Part shown: in pieces, positions 20,343 to 29,261 of the stretch
Position numbering within the stretch: the stretch's first letter is position 1
Layout of the letters: the number at the start of each line of letters is the position of its first letter
NCBI GenBank assembly: GCA_016288495.1
Contig: JAEEZH010000058.1
Coordinates: 1 to 39,724, forward strand
Source: Lachnospiraceae bacterium
GTDB lineage: Bacteria > Bacillota > Clostridia > Lachnospirales > Lachnospiraceae
Length of the DNA stretch: 39,724 nucleotides
Reading direction: 5' to 3'
Translations under genes and position numbers: made by a program
Notes under the pieces: model-generated
The model's input: the letters and a program-made list of their open reading frames with translations, nothing else
Database searches by the model: none
What the model was told of the DNA's origin: nothing

Positions 20343-23340
20343 TTATTTCCTGGAAAATGACATAAGGGTTAATGAGAGACTGACAAAAGCGCTGCTGTTT
20401 TTTGTTCCGCTGATCTTTGTTTTCTATCTTCTGGTCAGCCGGCATATCTTTTCTTTTTCCGCAGGGCAGGTAACCGCTCTGGTCCCTGCGTGCTGTTTCT
20501 TTTTGCTTTCGCCTTATATCATCAGCCGCTTTAAGGTAGACAATACCTTTCTCAAATATTATATAGTCATCGATATTTCCATCTTTGTGGCCTTTCTCAA
20601 TATGGTCCCCCAGAGCAGGCTTTATCTGGCCTGTGTATTGGGTGTTGTTATTTCCCTATTATATTTTGACCCCATACTGACGGCTTTTTCCGGGGTCATG
20701 AATTATCTGCTGCTTTTTGCCATTGTGCTCTATGAAGCCTTTCTTAAGACCGACAGTTACCGCAGCGCCTTTTCGTCGGCCTTTTTAGGTCTGGGGATCT
20801 ACACCATAGAGTTTCTCATAGTATCGCCGGTGGCATATTTTATAGCCCTTAACGTGAAAAAGCGGATAGAAGAGGAAAACCATCTGGCCATGAGGCTGGA
20901 GGGGGCCACAAAGAGATATGAGCTGGCCCTTGAAAGCTCCAGGGACGTGATCTATGAATACGACATAGCGGAGGACAGGTTTACCTATTACGGCGTGCTT
21001 CTGGGAAGCGATAAGAGAGACCGTGAAGAGGCCAGGGAGGCAGTGGTCATCGAGCATATGATGGTAATGCTCCAGAGCGGGCACGTGCTCCATCCCGATG
21101 ATGTACGTCTCATTGAGAGCATCATAGCCGGAAACGATCAGGATCTGGTCCAGATCAGGATGGTAAATGGGGATGATTTTGACTGGTTTGAGGTAGAGAG
21201 CAACCTGATTTATGAGGATAATTATGCGGTGAGGATCGTCGGAAAGATCAGAAACATCACCGAAGCGAAGCTTGAGGAACAGGAGTTTCTGCATACTTCC
21301 AGAAAGGATTCCCTGACCGGTTTCTACGATAAGATAGTGGGCGTCAGGATCATACGCAGACATATGACCCAGGTGGGCAGGACAGATACACAGCAGTTTC
21401 TGTATATAGCCCTTAAAAATGCGGATGAGATCGCCAAGACCTGCGGTCAGGTTTATCTGGACGCGCTCCTTCTGAGGCTGGCGGATATTCTCATTGAGGA
21501 GATCTCGGATATGGATCTGCCGGTACGCCTTTCCAGGACGGAATTTGTCCTCTATCTGGTAAACAGGAACCCTGCCATGACAGACCAGCTCATGGTGAGG
21601 ATCAGGACGGAGCTTTCAAGAGTCTTTGTCAGTGAGGATATTCCCGAGGGAATGAATATCAGGATGGATGTTTTTGAATCCCTTAATGCCCTGGAGGAGG
21701 GCACTCAGATCAGCGAGGCTGACAGGGGATATTATGACGGCGAGGCTGACAGCTACAGAAGCGATATGGTGAGCTTTGCCTTCAACCTGTTGGAGAGGTC
21801 AAAGGATTTCGAGAGTGCGGTCAATCTGCTGCTGGACCGTATAGGCAATATGTACCGCCTGGATTCCGTGAGGATCCTGAAGGGTACCTCCATCAGGAAT
21901 GTGTACAGATGTGTCTATGAATGGATATCCGTGGAGGCCGAGAATGACAGCATAGGAAAGATACTGGGCACGGATACGGACGTCAGCGGCCTGAGACAGA
22001 AGCCGGATGTATTTTTGTGCGACAGTGCGGATATCAGTGAGGACGGAGGCTATTTCCTGTTCCAGGGAGCCACTTTTAAGGGCGCCATGAGAGCGATGCT
22101 CGAGGATACCCTGATGGAGATCACGAATAGCATGGCCACCTTCATCGGAAAGAGATTCGCGGACAGTGCCAACAGGGCAAAATCCGACTTCCTTTCCTCT
22201 GTTTCCCATGAGATACGCACTCCCGTGAATGCCATAGCAGGCTATGCGGACCTGATACTTCAGGAGTCCACTTCAAACGTGGTGGAAAACTATGCCGAGA
22301 ATATAAAGACTTCCTCAAACAATCTGTTGGGTATCATCAATGATATCCTGGATCTGTCAAAGATAGAGGCCGGAAAATTCCAGATTGTTCCCGACAGATA
22401 TTTCTTCCATGAGATCGTTCAGGAAGTCAAAAACATCATGTATATCCAGATCGGTGAAGCTCCCGTTTCGCTGGTCACCAACATAGATCCGAACCTGAGC
22501 GACGGACTCATCGGAGACGGTATGCGCATCAGGCAGATACTGATAAACCTGTTGAACAATGCCATCAAATTTACCGAAGAGGGTGAGATAGGGCTGGATA
22601 TCAGCTGGACCATAACCGCTCCCGAAGAGGGCGTGATGACCTGTTGTGTATGGGATACCGGGATAGGTATCAGGGAAGATGAGGTGGACAAGATCTTTTC
22701 GGCCTATGAACAGGCGGATACCAGACGTAATCACCGTATAAAGGGAACAGGTCTGGGCCTTGCCATCACAAAGGAACTGGTGGAGCTGATGAACGGTTCC
22801 ATAAGAGTGGAGAGTGAATACGAGAAGGGAACGAGGATCACCTTCACCCTTCCCCAGGAGGTATTTGATCCCACCCCCTATGATTATAATGAGAGCAAGG
22901 AAGTCAAAGCCTCAAAGAAACCTGTGGTGCCCTTTACCGCACCCTGGAGCCGCGTGCTCCTGGTGGATGACAACCAGGTCAATCTGGAGGTTGCAAAGGC
23001 TCTGCTCAGCCACTATAAGGTTATGATGGAGACGGCTTCAAGCGGCCGTGAGGCCCTGGCCCTTCTGGAGCAGGATACCTTCTTTGACCTCATCTTTATG
23101 GATCACATCATGCCCGAGATGGACGGCCTGGAGACGGCAACTGCCATAAGAAAGAGCGGGAACCCCGTGCTGGAGAGTATTCCCATAGTGGCCCTTACCG
23201 CAAATGCGGCGGCCAGGGATATGGAAGAACAGTTTATCCTGGCGGGGATGAACGGGTATCTGCAAAAGCCCATTGACCTCAATGAGCTGGCAAAGGTGAT
23301 GGTACGTTTCATACCGGAAGAGAAGAAGGAAGTATCCTGA
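20332..23340 (+). CDS. Hybrid sensor histidine kinase (TM - PAS-like - degenerate GGDEF - HisKA - HATPase - REC)
   Basis: SDFLSSVSHEIRTPVNAIAGY, GTGLGLAITKELVELMNGS, VLLVDDNQVNLEVAKAL...FMDHIMPEMDG; GGDEF-like region reads SRTEF. Confidence 0.93.
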   Translation: MKNDYFLENDIRVNERLTKALLFFVPLIFVFYLLVSRHIFSFSAGQVTALVPACCFFLLSPYIISRFKVDNTFLKYYIVIDISIFVAFLNMVPQSRLYLACVLGVVISLLYFDPILTAFSGVMNYLLLFAIVLYEAFLKTDSYRSAFSSAFLGLGIYTIEFLIVSPVAYFIALNVKKRIEEENHLAMRLEGATKRYELALESSRDVIYEYDIAEDRFTYYGVLLGSDKRDREEAREAVVIEHMMVMLQSGHVLHPDDVRLIESIIAGNDQDLVQIRMVNGDDFDWFEVESNLIYEDNYAVRIVGKIRNITEAKLEEQEFLHTSRKDSLTGFYDKIVGVRIIRRHMTQVGRTDTQQFLYIALKNADEIAKTCGQVYLDALLLRLADILIEEISDMDLPVRLSRTEFVLYLVNRNPAMTDQLMVRIRTELSRVFVSEDIPEGMNIRMDVFESLNALEEGTQISEADRGYYDGEADSYRSDMVSFAFNLLERSKDFESAVNLLLDRIGNMYRLDSVRILKGTSIRNVYRCVYEWISVEAENDSIGKILGTDTDVSGLRQKPDVFLCDSADISEDGGYFLFQGATFKGAMRAMLEDTLMEITNSMATFIGKRFADSANRAKSDFLSSVSHEIRTPVNAIAGYADLILQESTSNVVENYAENIKTSSNNLLGIINDILDLSKIEAGKFQIVPDRYFFHEIVQEVKNIMYIQIGEAPVSLVTNIDPNLSDGLIGDGMRIRQILINLLNNAIKFTEEGEIGLDISWTITAPEEGVMTCCVWDTGIGIREDEVDKIFSAYEQADTRRNHRIKGTGLGLAITKELVELMNGSIRVESEYEKGTRITFTLPQEVFDPTPYDYNESKEVKASKKPVVPFTAPWSRVLLVDDNQVNLEVAKALLSHYKVMMETASSGREALALLEQDTFFDLIFMDHIMPEMDGLETATAIRKSGNPVLESIPIVALTANAAARDMEEQFILAGMNGYLQKPIDLNELAKVMVRFIPEEKKEVS

Positions 23341-23347
23341 TAAAGAC

Positions 23348-23384
23348 AAAAAAACGCTCCGGCATATGCCGGAGCGGTCTTTGT
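23348..23384. terminator. Bidirectional terminator between the kinase gene and rpsT
   Basis: Perfect palindrome CGCTCCGGCATATGCCGGAGCG (23355-23376), flanked by A7 on the left (T-run for minus-strand rpsT) and a T-rich tail on the right. Confidence 0.88.
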
Positions 23385-23401
23385 AAAAATGTGATGCACT
23401 C

Positions 23402-23668
23402 TTATGCCTCGATCTTATTGACTGCAAGGGAAAGACGTGACACCTTTCTGGATGCGGTGGACTTGTGCATAACGCCCTTTGAAGCGGCCTTTGAAAGAGC
23501 TGAGATGGCTCCCTTTAAAGCCTCATCGGCTGCTGCCTTATCCTTTGCATCCACGGCTGCATAGACCTTTCTGATGGCGGTCTTTACGCCGGATCTGATT
23601 GCCTTATTTCTCTCGTAACGGGTTTTGGTCACGAGGATGCGCTTTTTGGCTGATTTGATATTTGCCAT
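23402..23668 (-). CDS. rpsT: 30S ribosomal protein S20
   Basis: MANIKSAKKRILVTKTRYERNKAIRSGVKTAIRK; SD GGAGG on the minus strand. Confidence 0.98.
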   Translation of the reverse strand: MANIKSAKKRILVTKTRYERNKAIRSGVKTAIRKVYAAVDAKDKAAADEALKGAISALSKAASKGVMHKSTASRKVSRLSLAVNKIEA

Positions 23669-23755
23669 GATAACCTCCGAAACATAACCATTTACTGTTC
23701 AAATCTGTGTCATGCTTTTTGAGACACGGAAAGCAAAGCAAAAGACACAACGAGT

Positions 23756-23784
23756 ATTCTATAAAAAAACGGTTGATTTGTCAA
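23756..23784 (-). promoter_or_regulatory. rpsT promoter
   Basis: On the minus strand: TTGACA-17 bp-TAGAAT. Confidence 0.8.
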
Positions 23785-23808
23785 CACTGAAAGGAGACTT
23801 TTTATATA

Positions 23809-25614
23809 ATGGACAGCAGATTTATCCGAAATTTTTGCATAGTGGCCCATATCGACCATGGGAAATCCACTCTGGCCGACAGGATAATAGAAGGTACGGG
23901 ACTTCTGACCGACAGGGAAATGCAGGCCCAGGTACTGGACAATATGGAGCTGGAGCGGGAGCGGGGGATCACCATCAAGTCCCAGGCCGTGAGGACCATC
24001 TATAAGGCAAAGGACGGAAACGAGTATATATTTAATCTGATCGACACCCCCGGACATGTGGATTTCAACTATGAGGTGAGCAGATCCCTGGCCGCCTGCG
24101 ACGGAGCCATCCTGGTGGTGGACGCAGCCCAGGGGATCGAGGCCCAGACCCTGGCAAACGTGTATCTGGCCCTGGATCATGATCTGGACGTATTCCCGGT
24201 GATAAACAAGATAGATCTGCCTTCGGCGGACCCCCAGAGGGTAAAGGACGAGATAGAGGATGTCATAGGCATAGAGGCTCAGGACGCTCCCCTTATCTCT
24301 GCCAAAAACGGCATAGGTATAGATGAGGTGCTGGAGGCCATAGTCCATAAGATCCCTGCCCCGGTGGGGGATACGGACAAGCCCCTGAAGGCACTGATCT
24401 TTGATTCCATATACGACCCCTACAAGGGGGTGATCGTGTTCTTCAGGATCATGGACGGAAGCGTGCGCAAGGGCAGCCACGTGAGGATGATGGCCACGGG
24501 CGCCGAGTTTGAAGTGGTGGAGACCGGTTATTTCGGGGCCGGACAGTTCATTCCCTGTGATGAACTGACTGCAGGCATGGTGGGGTATCTTACCGCCAGT
24601 ATCAAAAACGTCAAGGATACCCGGGTGGGCGATACCATAACGGATGCCGATAACCCCTGTGACGAAGCCATGCCGGGATATAAAAAGGTCCAGCCCATGG
24701 TATATTGCGGGCTGTATCCCGCGGACGGCGCAAAATATCCGGATCTTCGGGATGCGCTGGAAAAGCTTCAGCTCAACGATGCTTCTCTTTTCTATGAACC
24801 CGAGACCTCGGTGGCTCTGGGCTTTGGTTTCAGATGCGGTTTTCTGGGACTGCTGCATCTGGAGATCATACAGGAGAGACTGGAGAGAGAGTATAATCTG
24901 GATCTGGTGACTACCGCTCCCGGAGTGGTTTACCGTATACACAAGACTGACGGGGAGATGATAGAACTGACCAATCCTTCCAATCTGCCGGACCCTTCGG
25001 AGATAGAATATATGGAGGAACCCGTGGTGGATGCCCAGATCATGGTGACCACCGAATTTGTGGGTCCCATCATGCAGCTGTGCCAGGAAAGACGCGGCGT
25101 CAGCAAGGGAATGGAATATATAGAACAGACCAGGGTCATGCTGTCTTACCAGCTTCCCCTCAACGAGATAATATATGACTTTTTTGACGCACTCAAGTCA
25201 CGGTCCAGAGGTTATGCTTCCTTTGAATATGAGCTTAAAGGCTATGAGACCGCCAAGCTGGTAAAACTTGATATCCTCATCAACAGGGAGGAGATAGATG
25301 CCCTTTCCTTTATCGTACATGCGGACAGTGCCTACGAAAGAGGCAGGAAAATGTGCGAAAAGCTTAAGGAGGAGATCCCCAGACATCTGTTTGAGATCCC
25401 TATCCAGGCAGCCATCGGTTCAAAGATAATCGCCAGGGAAACCGTAAAGGCCATGAGGAAGGATGTGCTGGCAAAGTGCTACGGCGGAGATATCACGCGA
25501 AAGAAGAAGCTTCTGGAAAAACAGAAGGAAGGAAAAAAGCGCATGAGGCAGATAGGAAATGTGGAGATCCCCCAGAAAGCGTTCATGTCCGTGCTGAAAC
25601 TTGATGAATCATAG
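23809..25614 (+). CDS. lepA: Elongation factor 4 (LepA)
   Basis: [81 protein letters not shown]. Confidence 0.99.
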   Translation: MDSRFIRNFCIVAHIDHGKSTLADRIIEGTGLLTDREMQAQVLDNMELERERGITIKSQAVRTIYKAKDGNEYIFNLIDTPGHVDFNYEVSRSLAACDGAILVVDAAQGIEAQTLANVYLALDHDLDVFPVINKIDLPSADPQRVKDEIEDVIGIEAQDAPLISAKNGIGIDEVLEAIVHKIPAPVGDTDKPLKALIFDSIYDPYKGVIVFFRIMDGSVRKGSHVRMMATGAEFEVVETGYFGAGQFIPCDELTAGMVGYLTASIKNVKDTRVGDTITDADNPCDEAMPGYKKVQPMVYCGLYPADGAKYPDLRDALEKLQLNDASLFYEPETSVALGFGFRCGFLGLLHLEIIQERLEREYNLDLVTTAPGVVYRIHKTDGEMIELTNPSNLPDPSEIEYMEEPVVDAQIMVTTEFVGPIMQLCQERRGVSKGMEYIEQTRVMLSYQLPLNEIIYDFFDALKSRSRGYASFEYELKGYETAKLVKLDILINREEIDALSFIVHADSAYERGRKMCEKLKEEIPRHLFEIPIQAAIGSKIIARETVKAMRKDVLAKCYGGDITRKKKLLEKQKEGKKRMRQIGNVEIPQKAFMSVLKLDES

Positions 25615-25681
25615 TTTTTTCTTGATAATACAGGTGGAAATGTTGTAAAATTGTTATATCTTGAGAAAAGGAGATTTCCGT

Positions 25682-26779
25682 ATGCTTTTTGTAAAAAACG
25701 CCGACCTTAAGGTGGGCATGAGACTTGCAAAACCCATATACAATAAAAAGGGAGTCCTTTTGTATGACCGTAACTCAAAGCTTACGGATCAGGGTATAGA
25801 TTCCGTTAAGAATTTCGGTCTCATAGGTCTGTATATCCTGGAACCGGCGGAGCCGGTACCTCCCATGAGTGAGGATGATATGGAATTTGAGCGGTTCCAG
25901 ACTGTGGCGGTATTCCAGATCAAGGATGAACTGGAATCCATCGTGAACTTGGGCAAGGCTCCCAAGATACAGATGTTTGTGGCGGAGATGGTAAAGCGCT
26001 ACGGCAGGCTCACGAAAAAGATAAATTTTGTACAGAATCTGAGGAGCAACGATGATTACGTGTTCAAACATTCATTGAACACGTCCATGCTCTGCGCCAT
26101 GATGGCACACGTTCTCAATGTACGTCTGGATGGGCAGAGTGAAGCGGTGATAGCGGGAGTGGTCCACGATGTGGGTAAGCTGAGAGCTCCCAAAGAACTG
26201 AAGGAAAAGGGAACTGCCCTTAATGATGAGGAGCAGGCCCAGATGGACAGATACGAGCGCGAAGGCTCTTCGCTGGTGGAGGAGGTATTTACTTCCCAGC
26301 CCAACATAAAACGTATAGTGGTCCAGTCTAATAAGGCCCTCAATGATTTTAAGCGCGGGATCCTGCCGGCCAACGGCCTGGACAAGATAGTGATCGGAGC
26401 CAGGATCCTTATGGTGGCCGAGACCTTTGATACCATGACGGCCATGAACGACTACAGAGAGCCTTCTTCCGAGATAAGCGCCCTTAAATTCCTTAAGGCC
26501 AATCCGGGGGTTTTTGACCCCAAGGTGGTTTCCGCTCTGGTGGACAGCATCAATTTCCTGACCAACGGCTGTACCATAGAGCTGACCAACGGAGAGAAGG
26601 GTCTGGTGATAGCGGCAAATGACGACGATGTGTTAAAGCCCATGGTGCTTCAGTTCTCCAACAATACCATCATCGATCTGGCCAGATCCAGCCTGGGACT
26701 GGAGATAAAGGATGTCATGAAGACCATGGACAACAGATGCGTGGTGGATAAGGAGATGCTCAAGAGCATTAATGTATAG
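25682..26779 (+). CDS. Degenerate HD-GYP-like protein
   Basis: DDYVFKHSLNTSMLCAMMA...VVHDVGKLRAPKELKEKG...ARILMVAETFDTMTAMNDYREPSS; SD AAAGGAG before ATG 25682 (track starts at TTG 25661). Confidence 0.87.
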   Translation: MLFVKNADLKVGMRLAKPIYNKKGVLLYDRNSKLTDQGIDSVKNFGLIGLYILEPAEPVPPMSEDDMEFERFQTVAVFQIKDELESIVNLGKAPKIQMFVAEMVKRYGRLTKKINFVQNLRSNDDYVFKHSLNTSMLCAMMAHVLNVRLDGQSEAVIAGVVHDVGKLRAPKELKEKGTALNDEEQAQMDRYEREGSSLVEEVFTSQPNIKRIVVQSNKALNDFKRGILPANGLDKIVIGARILMVAETFDTMTAMNDYREPSSEISALKFLKANPGVFDPKVVSALVDSINFLTNGCTIELTNGEKGLVIAANDDDVLKPMVLQFSNNTIIDLARSSLGLEIKDVMKTMDNRCVVDKEMLKSINV

Positions 26780-26784
26780 CCGAT

Positions 26785-27867
26785 ATGCTTGATCTGAACG
26801 CACTTCTGAAATATGCCGGGGAAAACGGCGCTTCCGATATACATATCACGGTGGGGGTGTCCCCGCTGATCAGGGTTTCCGGAAAACTGCGCCCCACGCC
26901 GTTCCAGAGGATGACGACAGCCGATACGCTGGAGGTCTTTCTCGGTATAGTTTCCCCTATTCAGAGAGACAAATTCGAAAACGCCGGTGAGATCGACCTG
27001 TCGGTATCCATTCCGGGAGCCGGCAGATACAGGGTTAACGCCTACAAGCAAAGGGGCAGCATCACGCTGGCTCTTCGTCTGGTGGAGATGGAGATACCCG
27101 ATCCCCAGATGCTGATGATACCCGATGTGGTGCTGGATCTGTGCAATAAACACAGAGGACTCATCATTATCTCGGGACCTTCAGGCAGCGGCAAGAGCAC
27201 GCTCATGGCCTCCATGATCGACCGTATCAACGAGGTCCGTCAGGCCTGTATAGTCACTTTGGAAGATCCCATCGAATACCTTCACAGCCATAAGAATTCA
27301 ATAGTGTCACAGCGGGAGATAGGGCTGGATACAGCTTCCTATCTGACGGGCCTTGGCGCTGCATTGAGGGAAGACGCAGATGTGATCAGCCTGAGTACCC
27401 TGCCGGATGAGGAAGTGGCCACCAGGACCTTCAGGGCCGCCCAGACAGGACGACTGATATTTTCGGCCATGTATACCACCGGCATTGTGGAGACCATAGA
27501 TTCCATCATAGCGCTTTTTCCCGAATATCAGCAGGAGATGGCGCGTAACCAGCTGGCATCATGCCTTCGGGCTGTGGTCACCAGACAGCTGTGCGACGGC
27601 GTAGGCGAGGGTGAACGTATCCCCGCTTACGGTATCATGCTGAACAACAAAAAGATAGCTTCATATATCCGTTCCGGTCAGACCCTGAAGATAATGGATG
27701 TGGTCAGAGAAAGCTCGGACCAGGGTATGATAAGCATGGACGATTCCCTTTTTGACCTTTGCAGGAGAGGTCTTATCTCATCTGCCACGACCCTCGCCCT
27801 GTCCATAGACCAGGAGAGCATGGAAGAACGCCTGGGAGAGAGCAGGAACGAGGCTTTGAATCAGTAA
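26785..27867 (+). CDS. PilT/GspE-family ATPase homologue
   Basis: DIHITVGVSPLIRVSGKLRP, GPSGSGKSTLMASMID, TLEDPIEYLHSHKNSIVSQREIG, RTFRAAQTGRLIF. Confidence 0.9.
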   Translation: MLDLNALLKYAGENGASDIHITVGVSPLIRVSGKLRPTPFQRMTTADTLEVFLGIVSPIQRDKFENAGEIDLSVSIPGAGRYRVNAYKQRGSITLALRLVEMEIPDPQMLMIPDVVLDLCNKHRGLIIISGPSGSGKSTLMASMIDRINEVRQACIVTLEDPIEYLHSHKNSIVSQREIGLDTASYLTGLGAALREDADVISLSTLPDEEVATRTFRAAQTGRLIFSAMYTTGIVETIDSIIALFPEYQQEMARNQLASCLRAVVTRQLCDGVGEGERIPAYGIMLNNKKIASYIRSGQTLKIMDVVRESSDQGMISMDDSLFDLCRRGLISSATTLALSIDQESMEERLGESRNEALNQ

Positions 27868-27911
27868 GAATTCTTAAATATTTCCCATATTAAAAAAATT
27901 TATTTTTCCTC

Positions 27912-27941
27912 TTGACTTTTGCAGACTGTATGGTGTATATT
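27912..27941 (+). promoter_or_regulatory. Promoter of the GntR-ABC operon
   Basis: TTGACT 27912-27917, 18 bp spacer, TATATT 27936-27941. Confidence 0.6.
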
Positions 27942-27944
27942 AAC

Positions 27945-27965
27945 TGTACTACTTCGCATAGTACA
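27945..27965 (+). promoter_or_regulatory. Probable GntR operator palindrome
   Basis: TGTACTA-CTTCGCA-TAGTACA: perfect 7 bp inverted repeat with 7 bp spacer just after the -10. Confidence 0.75.
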
Positions 27966-27988
27966 CATAGAACACCAAAAAAGGGGGA

Positions 27989-28360
27989 ATGATCTTGAAG
28001 ATAATAGACTACAGAGATCCGAAGCCTATCTATGAACAGATCGCAGACTATTACAGACAGATGATACTTTGTGGCGTGCTCCAAAACGATGAGCAGTTGC
28101 CGTCTGTAAGAACTCTGGCCATTGAACTGGGCACCAATCCCAACACGGTTCAAAAAGCTTTCGCTTTGCTGGAAAGCGACGGTTATATTTACGCTGTAAA
28201 GGGAAGAGGAAACTTTGTCAAGGCCGGGGATGACCTGACGCAGAAGAAGAGTCTGGAACTGGTGGAAAAACTGAAGCGGCTGTTTGAAGAGGCAAGGAGC
28301 ATTCATCTTAATGTGGATGAATTGATCAAAAAAGCAAAGGAGGGCATGAAAAATGATTGA
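27989..28360 (+). CDS. GntR-family regulator (short, YtrA-like)
   Basis: DYRDPKPIYEQIADYYRQMILCGVLQNDEQLPSVRTLAIELGTNPNTVQKAFALLESDGYIYAVKGRGNFV. Confidence 0.93.
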   Translation: MILKIIDYRDPKPIYEQIADYYRQMILCGVLQNDEQLPSVRTLAIELGTNPNTVQKAFALLESDGYIYAVKGRGNFVKAGDDLTQKKSLELVEKLKRLFEEARSIHLNVDELIKKAKEGMKND

Positions 28361-29261
28361 GATAAGCGGCCTGAACAAATCCTTTGAAGGCGGGATAAAG
28401 GCGGTGAACGATCTGAATCTGACCATAGCCGACAATCATGTATTCGGCCTCATCGGTACCAACGGAGCCGGGAAGAGCACACTGATGCGTATGATGTCAG
28501 GCGTACTCAAGGCGGACAGCGGAGATATAAAGGTGGATTCGGAGCAGGTTTATGAGAATCCGCAGGTGAAAAAGCAGATATTCTTTATCCCCGATGAAGC
28601 TTTCTTTTTCCAGTGGGCCGATGCGGATACCATGAAGAATTATTATGCCGGTATATATGAGGGCTTTGACACAGCGCGTTTTGATAAGCTGTTGGATGAG
28701 TTTAACCTGAAAAAAGGCAATAAGGTATATACCTATTCCAAGGGTATGAAAAAACAGCTTTCCCTGATCCTGGGGCTGTGCGCAAAGACCAGATATCTGT
28801 ACTGCGACGAGACCTTTGACGGTCTGGATCCGGTGATGAGGCAGGCGGCCAAGGCCCTGCTGGCAAAGGAGATAGATGAGAGGGATTTCACTCCGGTCAT
28901 CACCAGTCATAACCTGAGAGAACTGGAGGATATCTGCGAACATGTGGGACTCCTTCATCAGGGCGGAGTGCTTCTGTCAAAGGATATAGACGATATGAAG
29001 CTCAACCTGCAGAAGGTACAGTGCGTGTTTGCGGATGAGGGCAGGCGTGAAGAGTTTGAAAAGGCGCTTGATATCATGCTCCATGAGGAGAGAGGACGTC
29101 TGCATACCTATACCCTCCGGGGGGACAGGGAAACGGTAGAGGCTTTGTTTGCAAAAGAGGAAATGATATTCTTTGAGAATTTAAGTCTGACTCTCGAGGA
29201 AATATTTATAAGTGAAACGGAGGTGGCAGGATATGATGTCAGAAAACTCATCACAGGCTGA
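28353..29261 (+). CDS. ABC transporter ATP-binding protein
   Basis: GLIGTNGAGKSTLMRMMSG, YSKGMKKQLSLILGL, YLYCDETFDGLDP. Confidence 0.95.
   Translation: MIEISGLNKSFEGGIKAVNDLNLTIADNHVFGLIGTNGAGKSTLMRMMSGVLKADSGDIKVDSEQVYENPQVKKQIFFIPDEAFFFQWADADTMKNYYAGIYEGFDTARFDKLLDEFNLKKGNKVYTYSKGMKKQLSLILGLCAKTRYLYCDETFDGLDPVMRQAAKALLAKEIDERDFTPVITSHNLRELEDICEHVGLLHQGGVLLSKDIDDMKLNLQKVQCVFADEGRREEFEKALDIMLHEERGRLHTYTLRGDRETVEALFAKEEMIFFENLSLTLEEIFISETEVAGYDVRKLITG

Noticed and set aside
23805-23810. TATAAT as a lepA promoter -10
   Set aside because: It overlaps the lepA ATG (23809-23811) and would exclude the SD AAAGGAG; likely coincidental.
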